Positions 1 through 6,414 of a DNA stretch of 14,566 nucleotides are shown here, piece by piece. Position 1 is the first letter of the stretch; every line of letters begins with the position of its first letter. The translations under genes were made by a program, and so were the position numbers. The notes beneath the pieces are model-generated. The model worked only from the letters and a program-made list of their open reading frames with translations. It had not been told where the DNA came from and made no database searches. The DNA is from DASWIG01 sp036397835 (GTDB lineage: Bacteria > Acidobacteriota > Thermoanaerobaculia > Multivoradales > J023). Location: positions 1 to 14,566 of the forward strand of contig DASWIG010000083.1 in the NCBI GenBank assembly GCA_036397835.1, given 5' to 3'.

Positions 1-66
1 GGGTAGCTCGAAGGACGTAGGTCACGACGACGAGCGGCCGCGGCACCGGGTGATGATCATGCGATC
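1..66. repeat. Direct repeat A, left copy (partial at window edge)
   Basis: These 66 bases recur at 1639-1704 in the same orientation with one mismatch (position 12, a against g). The copy starts at the first base of the window, so it may extend further left. It lies outside any convincing gene and contains the small palindrome atgatcat. Together with the second matching block at 138-157 it marks the left border of the Uma2 cassette. Confidence 0.9.
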
Positions 67-137
67 CTACTGGCCGTTGCCGGCGAGGTGACGGGTCTCC
101 TTCCACAACCCCATTCCTTCGCTGGACCGGACAGCGC

Positions 138-157
138 CTACAGCCCGAGGACGTCCA
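138..157. repeat. Direct repeat B, left copy (copy of peptidase gene 3' end)
   Basis: Twenty bases identical to 1813-1832, which are the stop codon and last six codons of the M49-like peptidase gene on the minus strand. Here no open frame with peptidase-like sequence leads into them, so this is a detached fragment of that gene end. It sits to the right of repeat A, in the same order as in the right-hand copy, but the spacer is shorter (71 against 108 bases) and unrelated in sequence. Confidence 0.8.
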
Positions 158-160
158 CGC

Positions 161-213
161 ACCACTGTCCCGGCGCCTGTCACCACCGTCCCGGCGGTCG
201 CCACTGTCCGGCG
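161..213. repeat. Three imperfect short tandem units upstream of the Uma2 gene
   Basis: A unit close to accactgtcccggcg appears at 161-175, again with one change at 182-196, and shortened at 201-213. Spacing is about 20 bases. It lies in the non-coding stretch before the Uma2 gene. Function is unknown; it could be a binding-site cluster or simple-sequence drift. Confidence 0.4.
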
Positions 214-240
214 AGATCGAGCGTCTTTCCCCTTTTCGGA

Positions 241-276
241 TACAATCTCGCCGTCGCCCAGGAGATCTGCTACACT
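241..276 (+). promoter_or_regulatory. Possible promoter region for the Uma2 gene
   Basis: Two -10-like hexamers, tacaat (241-246) and tacact (271-276), lie in the locally AT-richer stretch just before the ATG at 284. I see no good -35 box at 16-18 bases upstream of either. An aggaga at 260-265 is too far (18 bases) from the ATG to be an ordinary ribosome binding site. Weak call based on hexamer resemblance only. Confidence 0.22.
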
Positions 277-283
277 TGCGTGG

Positions 284-1390
284 ATGGAGCCCACGATCCA
301 CCCTCAACCGACTCGATTCCCCGGTCTGTCGCCCCGGCGGCGCACGAGCGTCCGGGCCGATCCTGATGAGATCGTCCTGCGCACCTCGCGCGACGCCGAC
401 GGCCAACTGGTGATCGAGGAGATCCCGCTGACGCTCGAGATCCTCCTCAACCCCTCGGAAGACGACCACGTGCCCCAAGGCAACCCGCACGACCGCGTCC
501 TCAGTCCCCTGAAGCAGCGCTTGCGGCACCATCTCGAGCGGCGCGGAGGCTGGGGGGTGTTCAGCGACCTCATGGTCCACTGGGGGCGCAAGGACCTGCG
601 CTCGGTGGCTCCCGACGTGACGGTGGCAGAGGGCATCGCCGATCCGGAAGCGGTGGACGAGAACCTCGACGTGGCGGCCACGGGGTGCCGGGTGCGGACG
701 GTCTTCGAGGTGGTCACCACGCGGTCGAAGATAAAGCGGGACAAGGACGAGGTCCACAACAAGCCGCTCTTCGCCGCGGCGGGGGTGGACGACTACGTGT
801 TGGTGTATCCGGTGAAATACCGCAAACGCGGCGACCGCGCCGTACGCTGCTTCAGGCTCGAGGCGGGGTCCTATCGGGAACAGAAAGCGGACGCCGAGGG
901 CCGCTTTCTGTTGGGCTCGCTGGGTCTGTGGCTCTCGGTGGACGAATCCGAGGGGCTGGTGCTGGTGGACGTGGCCACGGGTGAACGGCTGCTGACCGGG
1001 AAGGAAGAAGAGGAGAGGCGGCTGCGAGCGGAACGCCTTGCCGCGGAAGAGGCGGCGGCGCGCCAGGCCGCAGAGCACCGGGCCGCGCAGGAGGCGGCGG
1101 CGCGCCAGGCCGCGGACAAGGCGCGCCAGGCCGCGGAGCACCGGGCGGAGGAGGAGGCGGCCGCGCGCCAGGCCGCGGAACGCCGGGTCGCGGAGGAGGA
1201 GGCGGCGCGCCAAGCCGCAAATCGGCAAGCCGCGCAACTGCTCCTCGCCGTCCTCGAAAGTCGCGGTCTTACCCTCGACGCCGAGGCGCGCCGGCGGATC
1301 CTCGACTGTGAAGAGCCTCGGCAGCTCGAGCGCTGGTCCGCGCAGGCCTTCACTGTCGCCACGGTCGAGGATCTCTGGGAGAATCCGTAA
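284..1390 (+). CDS. Uma2-family (DUF820) PD-(D/E)XK nuclease-like protein with C-terminal coiled coil
   Basis: The 368-aa product has a Uma2-like core at about residues 45-215. Landmarks are VAPDVTV (Asp111), VFEVVTT (Glu142) followed by a basic/acidic helix, then AAAGVDDYVLVYP, which matches the family's 'GV-x-EYW-x-VDP' strand. These are the expected positions of the restriction-endonuclease-fold active site. Residues about 238-318 are almost entirely Ala, Arg, Glu and Gln in repeated EEAAARQAA-type heptads, predicting a long coiled coil; this tail is known in some Uma2 proteins. A short conserved-looking C-terminal segment follows. Uma2 proteins are widespread in cyanobacteria and other large genomes and their biological role is unsettled; cleavage of DNA is inferred from fold, not shown. 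ATG at 284 is the only in-frame start near the core, but it lacks a well-placed Shine-Dalgarno sequence. The gene stands alone, flanked by direct repeats. Confidence 0.85.
   Translation: MEPTIHPQPTRFPGLSPRRRTSVRADPDEIVLRTSRDADGQLVIEEIPLTLEILLNPSEDDHVPQGNPHDRVLSPLKQRLRHHLERRGGWGVFSDLMVHWGRKDLRSVAPDVTVAEGIADPEAVDENLDVAATGCRVRTVFEVVTTRSKIKRDKDEVHNKPLFAAAGVDDYVLVYPVKYRKRGDRAVRCFRLEAGSYREQKADAEGRFLLGSLGLWLSVDESEGLVLVDVATGERLLTGKEEEERRLRAERLAAEEAAARQAAEHRAAQEAAARQAADKARQAAEHRAEEEAAARQAAERRVAEEEAARQAANRQAAQLLLAVLESRGLTLDAEARRRILDCEEPRQLERWSAQAFTVATVEDLWENP
1044..1225 (+). repeat. Degenerate coding repeats encoding the coiled-coil tail
   Basis: Inside the Uma2 gene the motif gcgcgccaggccgc recurs at least four times with small changes (near 1058, 1100, 1121 and 1163), separated by gag/gcg-rich spacers. 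It encodes the (E/A)-x-A-A-A-R-Q-A-A heptad-like units. Such arrays often vary in unit number between strains. Confidence 0.75.
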
Positions 1391-1467
1391 GGCTGTCCTC
1401 GGCGTAGGGGCCGGCTCCCAGCGGCGGCTTGAGATCCTGCGCGTCCGAACAAGCTTCAGCTCGCCCA

Positions 1468-1605
1468 GGCCGAGGCCAGGGCATCGCCACCATACTGCGG
1501 ACGATGCGCGATGAGGGCTGCCCGCCGCCGCCGTTCGAGATCGGCCCGCAGAGCGTGCTCTGCACCCTTCACGCCAATCCGCGGCACGTTCATCTTGCTC
1601 AATAG
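1468..1605 (+). pseudogene. C-terminal relic of a HATPase_c_4 / RecG-like ATP-binding protein
   Basis: Translated in the frame that ends at TAG 1603-1605, this stretch reads GRGQGIATILRTMRDEGCP, then PPPFEI and a CTLHANPRH-like end. That is the closing part of the HATPase_c_4 (Schlafen AlbA_2-associated) family, where a conserved G-x-G-I helix is followed by 'MRE-G-PPP-FE' and a final beta strand. The gene at 10342-11172 has the equivalent segment (RGRGLPIIRREMREANG). No start codon with earlier family domains precedes it: upstream there is only the end of the Uma2 gene. It is therefore a fragment left after deletion or insertion. Family assignment rests on motif recognition over about 40 residues. 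Confidence 0.6.
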
Positions 1606-1812
1606 CCTCGTTGTTTTCTCCGCGGGCAAAGGGTGGATGGGTAGCTCGAGGGACGTAGGTCACGACGACGAGCGGCCGCGGCACCGGGTGATGATCATGC
1701 GATCTGTTGGCGACGACGCGGGCGCGCGGACGCGTCGATTCAAGGCGGGTCGAGACGACGCGGACGCGCGTCGCCCGCCAGCGTCCTTCGAGCAACGATT
1801 CTACCCTTCCGT
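1606..1812. other. Non-coding interval with repeat A; no gene seen
   Basis: Between the ATP-binding relic and the peptidase stop codon I see no convincing gene. The reading frames here are short and arginine-rich, as expected for chance frames in GC-rich DNA. The interval holds the right copy of repeat A (1639-1704) and a unique spacer. Confidence 0.6.
1639..1704. repeat. Direct repeat A, right copy
   Basis: Matches 1-66 at 65 of 66 positions in the same orientation. It sits 108 bases beyond the 3' end of the M49-like peptidase gene. With repeat B (1813-1832) it forms the right-hand member of a two-part duplication that brackets the Uma2 gene and the ATP-binding relic. Confidence 0.9.
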
Positions 1813-1832
1813 CTACAGCCCGAGGACGTCCA
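1813..1832. repeat. Direct repeat B, right copy (3' end of peptidase gene)
   Basis: Identical to 138-157. On the minus strand it encodes LDVLGL and the TAG stop of the intact peptidase gene, so this copy is presumably the original. Confidence 0.8.
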
Positions 1833-3492
1833 AGCCCTGCTCGAAGACCACGTCGACCGGGATGCCCGCCGACGCCACGCGCTCGAGGTCCGCGCGCAGC
1901 TCGGCGCCCTCGCTGCCGTACTGCGCCACGAAAGCGGCCACGGCGTCGTAGTCGCCGTCGCCCTGGAGACGCAGGATCTTCTCCGACAGCGCGTCCATGG
2001 CCTCGCGCAGCTTCTCGGAGTCCACGCGGTAGGTGCCGCTTGCGGCGTCGCGCGTGAAGGCGCCCAGGTCCTGGAAGAAGTTGAAGCGGATCAGGTTGGC
2101 CACGCCGTGGGCGCTCGCCGAGCCGAATCGGATCGAACGGAAGATCGAGGCCATGAAGGTCGTGGTGTAGTCGTCGAGGTCGGCCTCGCCGAGCTCGCCG
2201 TCGGCGTGGAGACGGGTGACCATGTAGAGGCCGAGCACGTCGGCCTTGCCCTCCTCGAGGGCCGAGGCGTGCTCACGCAGGGCCTGACGCACCGTGCCGG
2301 CGCCGCCGAGCGTGTTCTTGATGCCGAGGCCGTGGGCCACCTCGTGGAACATGGTGTCGGCGAAGAAGGCGTCGAAGGTCACGTGCGAGCGCTGGTCCGC
2401 GGCGACGAGCACGCCGGCGATCGGCACCAGGATCTCGTCGAACTTGGCGCGCATGGCGTTCTTGAGCTGCAGGCGGCGCGTGCCCTTGGCGAGCTGCACC
2501 TGCTCGTCGTTGGGCAGATTGATGGCGATCGTCTTGGAGCCGGCGTTGCACTCGCCGGCGTAATAGATCACGTCGTAGGCGTTGAGGTCCGAGTCGGTGC
2601 CCGGCTCCTCCTGCTTGTAGGCGTCGGGCACCGGCAGGCCGCGCTGGAGGTCGGGGAGCATGGCCGCGTATTTCGCCAGCCGCTCGCTCCACGCCTTGTC
2701 CTTCACCAGCACGTAGGCCTCGTGCCCCGCCTTGGCGCCGAAGAGCTGGTCTTCGTAGGTCTCGATCGGACCGATCACCACGTCGATCGTGTTGGTCTTC
2801 ATGTCCATCCAGGCGAGGTCGCTGGCCTGGTACTCGTCGGTGGCCAGGGCCTCGGCGCGCAGCTCGAGGTACTTCTTCAGGCCCGGGTCGGCGGCGAGCG
2901 CGGCGGCGGCGCGCAGCTTCTCGGCGGCGGCCTGGTGCTCGGCGGCGAAGGCTTCGCGGTAGGGCACCGCCACGAGGCCGCCGGCATCGTCGCGGCGAAC
3001 GAGGGTGTACAGGCCGAGGACGTCGGGGTCCGCCGCGGCGGCGGCCTCGACCTCCTCCCGGGTGGCGTCGACGGGATAGAAGTTGGCGCCGGCGGGCTTC
3101 GGCCCCACCCCCGCGACGAAAGGTGCGTTGCCGTCAAGACGGTCCCAGGGGCCGTAGTTGATCTCGGCGAAGCGCCGCACGTCGGGATCGGCGATGCCGG
3201 CGAGCAGCGCCTCGCTCTCGCCGTAGGCCTGGCGCCAGAAGACCGCGTCCATGGCGCGGGCGGCGTCGATGAGCAGCGGGATCATCCGCCGCTCGTCGTC
3301 GGTGAGGCCCGAAAGGTCGGCCTCGAGACGAAACGTCGTGTACTTGTCGAGAAGGTTTCGGATTTCTGACTCCTCCGTGGCGGCCGTCGGCTGCTCGGGG
3401 GCCTGCGGCTGGCAGGCGAGAAACGGCATGACGAGCGGCAACGTGACGAGCAACGGGATGAAAGCGCGCGAACGGGTCGGGGTGATGAGCAT
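1813..3492 (-). CDS. M49-like (dipeptidyl-peptidase III-type) zinc peptidase, predicted lipoprotein
   Basis: The 559-aa product begins with a basic, hydrophobic signal ending in the lipobox FLAC (Cys27), so it should be exported and lipid-anchored. The zinc site is HEVAH (His383, Glu384, His387), followed about 26 residues later by ALEEGKAD (Glu413-Asp418), matching the second M49 motif that supplies the glutamate ligand. Classical DPP III has HEXXGH with an extra residue; this protein has plain HEXXH, as in a group of bacterial M49-related hydrolases. It would be expected to act on peptides outside the cytoplasm, but the substrate is unknown. ATG at 3492 is preceded by a GGAG-type ribosome binding site and lies 21 bases after the pilT stop codon, so it is probably last in that operon. 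The final six codons are duplicated at 138-157. Confidence is high for the metallopeptidase and moderate for the exact specificity. Confidence 0.85.
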   Translation of the reverse strand: MLITPTRSRAFIPLLVTLPLVMPFLACQPQAPEQPTAATEESEIRNLLDKYTTFRLEADLSGLTDDERRMIPLLIDAARAMDAVFWRQAYGESEALLAGIADPDVRRFAEINYGPWDRLDGNAPFVAGVGPKPAGANFYPVDATREEVEAAAAADPDVLGLYTLVRRDDAGGLVAVPYREAFAAEHQAAAEKLRAAAALAADPGLKKYLELRAEALATDEYQASDLAWMDMKTNTIDVVIGPIETYEDQLFGAKAGHEAYVLVKDKAWSERLAKYAAMLPDLQRGLPVPDAYKQEEPGTDSDLNAYDVIYYAGECNAGSKTIAINLPNDEQVQLAKGTRRLQLKNAMRAKFDEILVPIAGVLVAADQRSHVTFDAFFADTMFHEVAHGLGIKNTLGGAGTVRQALREHASALEEGKADVLGLYMVTRLHADGELGEADLDDYTTTFMASIFRSIRFGSASAHGVANLIRFNFFQDLGAFTRDAASGTYRVDSEKLREAMDALSEKILRLQGDGDYDAVAAFVAQYGSEGAELRADLERVASAGIPVDVVFEQGLDVLGL

Positions 3493-3513
3493 GTTCGGTG
3501 TCTCCGGGCGGGG

Positions 3514-4608
3514 CTACGCGACGTCCTCTGAGATCGCCGCGCCCTCTTTTTTCTTGACCATCTCGGCGAAGCGCGCCTTGTCCTGGGCCTTCATGTAGGC
3601 GGCGCGGGCGGTGACCGTGCCCTTGTCCACCAGGGCGGCGAGCGTATCGTCCATCGTACACATGCCCCGCGATTTGCCCGCCTGGATGATCGAGAGCAGC
3701 ATCGGCGTGTTGCCCTCGCGGATGATGTTGGGCAGGCCCGGGGTCTTGAGCAGCACCTCGTGGGCCGCCACCCGGCCTTGCCCGTCGGCGGTCTGCAGCA
3801 GGAGCTGCGAGACGATGGCGGTGATCGATTCGGCCAGGGTCACGCGGATCTGGGCCTGTTGCTCGGCGGGGAAGGCGTCGACCAGGCGGTCGATGGTCTT
3901 GGCGGCGCTGTTGGTGTGCAGGGTGGCGAAGACCAGGGCTCCCATCTCGGCGGCGGTGACCGCCAGCGCGATCGTCTCGAGGTCGCGCATCTCGCCCACC
4001 AGGATCACGTCGGCGTCCTGGCGCACGGCCACGCGCAGGGCCTGGCCGAAGCTGACGGTGTCGGCTCCGACCTCGCGGTGGGAGAAGACCGAGAGCTTGT
4101 TCTGGTGCACGAACTCCACCGGGTCCTCGATGGTGACGACGTGCTTGACGTAAGTCTCGTTGATCCGGTTGATGATCGCCGCCAGCGTGGTGGACTTGCC
4201 CGAGCCCGTGGGCCCGGTGATCAGCACCAGCCCCTGGCGCAGGTCGGCGAGGTCGGCGACCGCCCGCGGCAGGCCGAGCTCCTCGCAGGTGAGGATCTTC
4301 TCCGGGATGATGCGGAACACGGCGCCGGCGCCGGTCTCCTGGCGCAGGAAGTTGACGCGGAAGCGGGCCACCCCCGGCAGGCTGTAGGCGAAGTCGAGGT
4401 CGCCGCAGCCGGCGTAGTCGTCCCACTGCTCGTCGGTGACGATCTCGCGCAGCAGCTCCATGAGCTCCTCGTGGGCGAGCTCTCCCCGGCCGTCGACGTC
4501 GACCAGCTCGCCGTGGACGCGGATGCGCGGCGGCAGGCCGGCCCGCAGGTGGAGGTCCGATCCCTTGTGGTACTTCAGGTAGCGGAAGAGGTCGTCGATG
4601 CGGGCCAC
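3514..4608 (-). CDS. pilT: PilT-type type IV pilus retraction ATPase
   Basis: The 364-aa product is a standard-length PilT-family hexameric ATPase of the secretion-ATPase superfamily. The N-terminal domain contains GSDLHLRAGLPPRIRVHGEL (17-36). The Walker A motif GPTGSGKST is at 132-140, the Asp box TIEDPVE at 159-165, Walker B DVILVGEMRD at 200-209, and the His box ATLHTN at 228-233. The C-terminal NIIREGNT segment corresponds to the PilT AIRNLIRE motif, in a diverged form. It powers pilus depolymerisation at the inner membrane, and hence twitching and DNA uptake. GTG (4608) is chosen because GGGAGGA lies five bases upstream and homology begins directly after it. It starts 15 bases after the stop of a second, larger PilT-like ATPase, a tandem arrangement recalling pilT/pilU. 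No other pilus genes are in the window. PilU or a PilT paralogue is possible. Confidence 0.9.
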   Translation of the reverse strand: MARIDDLFRYLKYHKGSDLHLRAGLPPRIRVHGELVDVDGRGELAHEELMELLREIVTDEQWDDYAGCGDLDFAYSLPGVARFRVNFLRQETGAGAVFRIIPEKILTCEELGLPRAVADLADLRQGLVLITGPTGSGKSTTLAAIINRINETYVKHVVTIEDPVEFVHQNKLSVFSHREVGADTVSFGQALRVAVRQDADVILVGEMRDLETIALAVTAAEMGALVFATLHTNSAAKTIDRLVDAFPAEQQAQIRVTLAESITAIVSQLLLQTADGQGRVAAHEVLLKTPGLPNIIREGNTPMLLSIIQAGKSRGMCTMDDTLAALVDKGTVTARAAYMKAQDKARFAEMVKKKEGAAISEDVA

Positions 4609-4623
4609 GGGAATCCTCCCAGC

Positions 4624-6348
4624 CTAGGCGAAGCGCTTGGGGTCGATGGCCTCGCGCCGCGCCACGTCCTTGGCGATGATCCCGTCCTTGACCAGGTTGG
4701 CGAGCGAGGCGTCGAGCTGGCACATGCCCAGGGTGCCGCCGGTCTGGAGCACGGAGTTGATCTGGAAGGTGCGGTTGTCGCGGATCAGGTTGCCGACCGC
4801 CTTGGTGTTCATCAGGATCTCGAGCGCCGCCACCCGGCCGGCGCCGTCGCGGCGCGGCACCAGGCGCTGCGAGACGATGGCGCGCAGGGACTCGCTGACC
4901 ATGGTGCGGATCTGCGCCTGCTGGTCCGGCGGGAAGACGCCGACCAGGCGGTTGATCGTCGGCACCGTGCTGGCGGTGTGCAGGGTGCCGAGGACCAGGT
5001 GGCCGGTCTCGGCGGCGGTCAACGCGAGCTGGACGGTCTCGAGGTCGCGCAGCTCGCCGATGACGATGACGTCGGGATCCTCGCGCAACGCCGCCCGCAG
5101 CGCCCGGGCGAAGGAGCCGGTGTGGGGACCGACCTGGCGCTGGTTGACCACGCAGCGCCGCGGCAAGTGGACGTACTCGATGGGGTCCTCGATCGTCAGG
5201 ACGTGCTCGCGGCGGCTCTCGTTGATCAGGCGCACCATGGCCGCCATGGTCGACGACTTGCCGCAGCCCGCCGGGCCGGTGAAGAGCACCATCCCCTGGT
5301 GGTACTCCGAGAGCGGCTGCAGGCTCTCCGGCAGGCCCAGCGACGCCAGCGTGGGCGGCTCAAAGGGGATGATGCGGAAGACGCCGTCGAGCCCGCGGTG
5401 CTGGAAGTAGCTGTTGGCCCGGAAGCGGCCGGTGCCCGGGATGGCGAAGGCGAAGTCGAGCTGAAGCTGCTCCTCGAGGACCTGGCGCTGCGCCGCCGTC
5501 AGGATGCCGTAGACGAGCTCGCGGGCGGCATCGCTCTCGATCGGCGGCGACGCGTCGCGCAGCTCGCCGTGGACGCGGACCTTGAGCGGCGCGCCGCTGT
5601 GGACGTGAAGGTCGCTCGCTCCCAGCTCGCTGGCGCGCCGCAGCAACTCCTCGAGCCCGAGCCCGGGGCCGTAATCGAGCAGGCCCGCCGGCTCGGCGAC
5701 GGCGTCGATCCCGGCGACCTCGCCGAGGGTGACCTCGTCGCCGGCGAGGGCGTCCATCAGATCCAGCTCAGGCTCCATGGGGATCGCCTCGGCCGAGATC
5801 TCCTCCATCGGGATCGCCTCGGCCGAGATCTCCTCCATCGGGATCGCCCCGGCCGTGAGCTCCTCCGTCGGAAACAGCCCGGCCTCTTCGCCGCGGATCA
5901 CCAGGGACCCCTCGTCGGCCGACGGCGGCGTCAGGGGACCCTCGTCGACCGCTAGGCGCAGCGAGTCGACTTGGATCGCCACGGTCGGCTGCCCGGCGGT
6001 GCCCGAGGACGAGACGGCCACCCGCGCCGCCGCCAGCATGTCCGGCGTCAGCCGCACCGTGGTGGCGCCGATGGGATGGTGGCCCCGGGGCGCCGCCGCC
6101 GGCTCGGCCTCCACGAGCTCCTGAACGGCCTTCGCTTCCTGGCGCCGCAGGTACTCGGAGCGGGCGCGCACGAGCTTCTCCATAGTCGCGGCGGGAACGT
6201 AGCTCTCGGCCACCAGGAACTCGGCGAGCTCGGTGTCGGACTGGGTGGCGCGCCACAGACGGAGGGCCTGGTGGGCCTGCTCCTTGGAGAGGACCTTGTA
6301 GTGGACGGCCAGACGTCCCAAAAGAAGATCTTGATCCAACTCAGCCAT
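4624..6348 (-). CDS. PilT-like ATPase with long N-terminal extension
   Basis: The 574-aa product is about 200 residues longer than ordinary PilT. Residues 1-80 are a charged helical domain (LLGRLAVHYKVLSKEQAHQA), resembling the small N-terminal domains of GspE/PilB-type ATPases or regulators. Residues about 83-215 form an acidic, low-complexity linker with a ten-residue tandem repeat (AIPMEEISAE). The ATPase core follows: SELGASDLHVHSGAP, Walker A GPAGCGKSS (358-366), Asp box TIEDPIEYVH, Walker B DPDVIVIGELRD and His box GTLHTAS, then NLIRDNRTFQI, the AIRNLIRE counterpart. A cytoplasmic motor, or a regulator of pilus retraction, is expected; the extension suggests it may recruit a partner or signal. 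ATG 6348 has only a weak ribosome binding site. It lies 66 bases after the sulfatase gene and 15 before pilT. Confidence 0.85.
   Translation of the reverse strand: MAELDQDLLLGRLAVHYKVLSKEQAHQALRLWRATQSDTELAEFLVAESYVPAATMEKLVRARSEYLRRQEAKAVQELVEAEPAAAPRGHHPIGATTVRLTPDMLAAARVAVSSSGTAGQPTVAIQVDSLRLAVDEGPLTPPSADEGSLVIRGEEAGLFPTEELTAGAIPMEEISAEAIPMEEISAEAIPMEPELDLMDALAGDEVTLGEVAGIDAVAEPAGLLDYGPGLGLEELLRRASELGASDLHVHSGAPLKVRVHGELRDASPPIESDAARELVYGILTAAQRQVLEEQLQLDFAFAIPGTGRFRANSYFQHRGLDGVFRIIPFEPPTLASLGLPESLQPLSEYHQGMVLFTGPAGCGKSSTMAAMVRLINESRREHVLTIEDPIEYVHLPRRCVVNQRQVGPHTGSFARALRAALREDPDVIVIGELRDLETVQLALTAAETGHLVLGTLHTASTVPTINRLVGVFPPDQQAQIRTMVSESLRAIVSQRLVPRRDGAGRVAALEILMNTKAVGNLIRDNRTFQINSVLQTGGTLGMCQLDASLANLVKDGIIAKDVARREAIDPKRFA
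5781..5870 (-). repeat. Three 30-bp tandem repeats within the PilT-like gene
   Basis: Units at 5781-5810, 5811-5840 and 5841-5870. The first two are identical and the third has four substitutions. The unit length is a multiple of three, so copy-number change keeps frame, and each encodes a ten-residue block of the acidic linker (AIPMEEISAE). It probably arose by slipped-strand duplication. Confidence 0.92.
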
Positions 6349-6414
6349 AGTCCCGGCTCACCCGTCGACGTGAGCGTACTGAATCGCCCGCGGGGGGTCA
6401 ACCGCGGCGCCTCG

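Noticed and set aside
852..1220. Minus-strand proline-rich frame opposite the Uma2 coiled coil
   Set aside because: A by-product of reading the repetitive coiled-coil DNA on the other strand.
1511..1951. Plus-strand arginine/serine-rich frame across repeat A
   Set aside because: It crosses the ATP-binding relic, the repeat and the peptidase 3' end with no coherent protein signal.
2107..3369. Long plus-strand open frame (420 codons) opposite the peptidase gene
   Set aside because: Its translation is rich in V, G, L and H with no motifs, as expected antisense to a GC-rich gene; the minus strand encodes a recognisable peptidase.
3760..5955. 731-codon plus-strand frame opposite the two PilT genes
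   Set aside because: Low-complexity D/L/G/V/Q/R composition without domains; it is the mirror of two clear ATPase genes.
6390..6411. ccgcgg inverted repeat between the sulfatase and the PilT-like gene as a terminator
   Set aside because: Both arms are self-palindromic GC hexamers common in this DNA, with no T-tract; not distinguishable from background.
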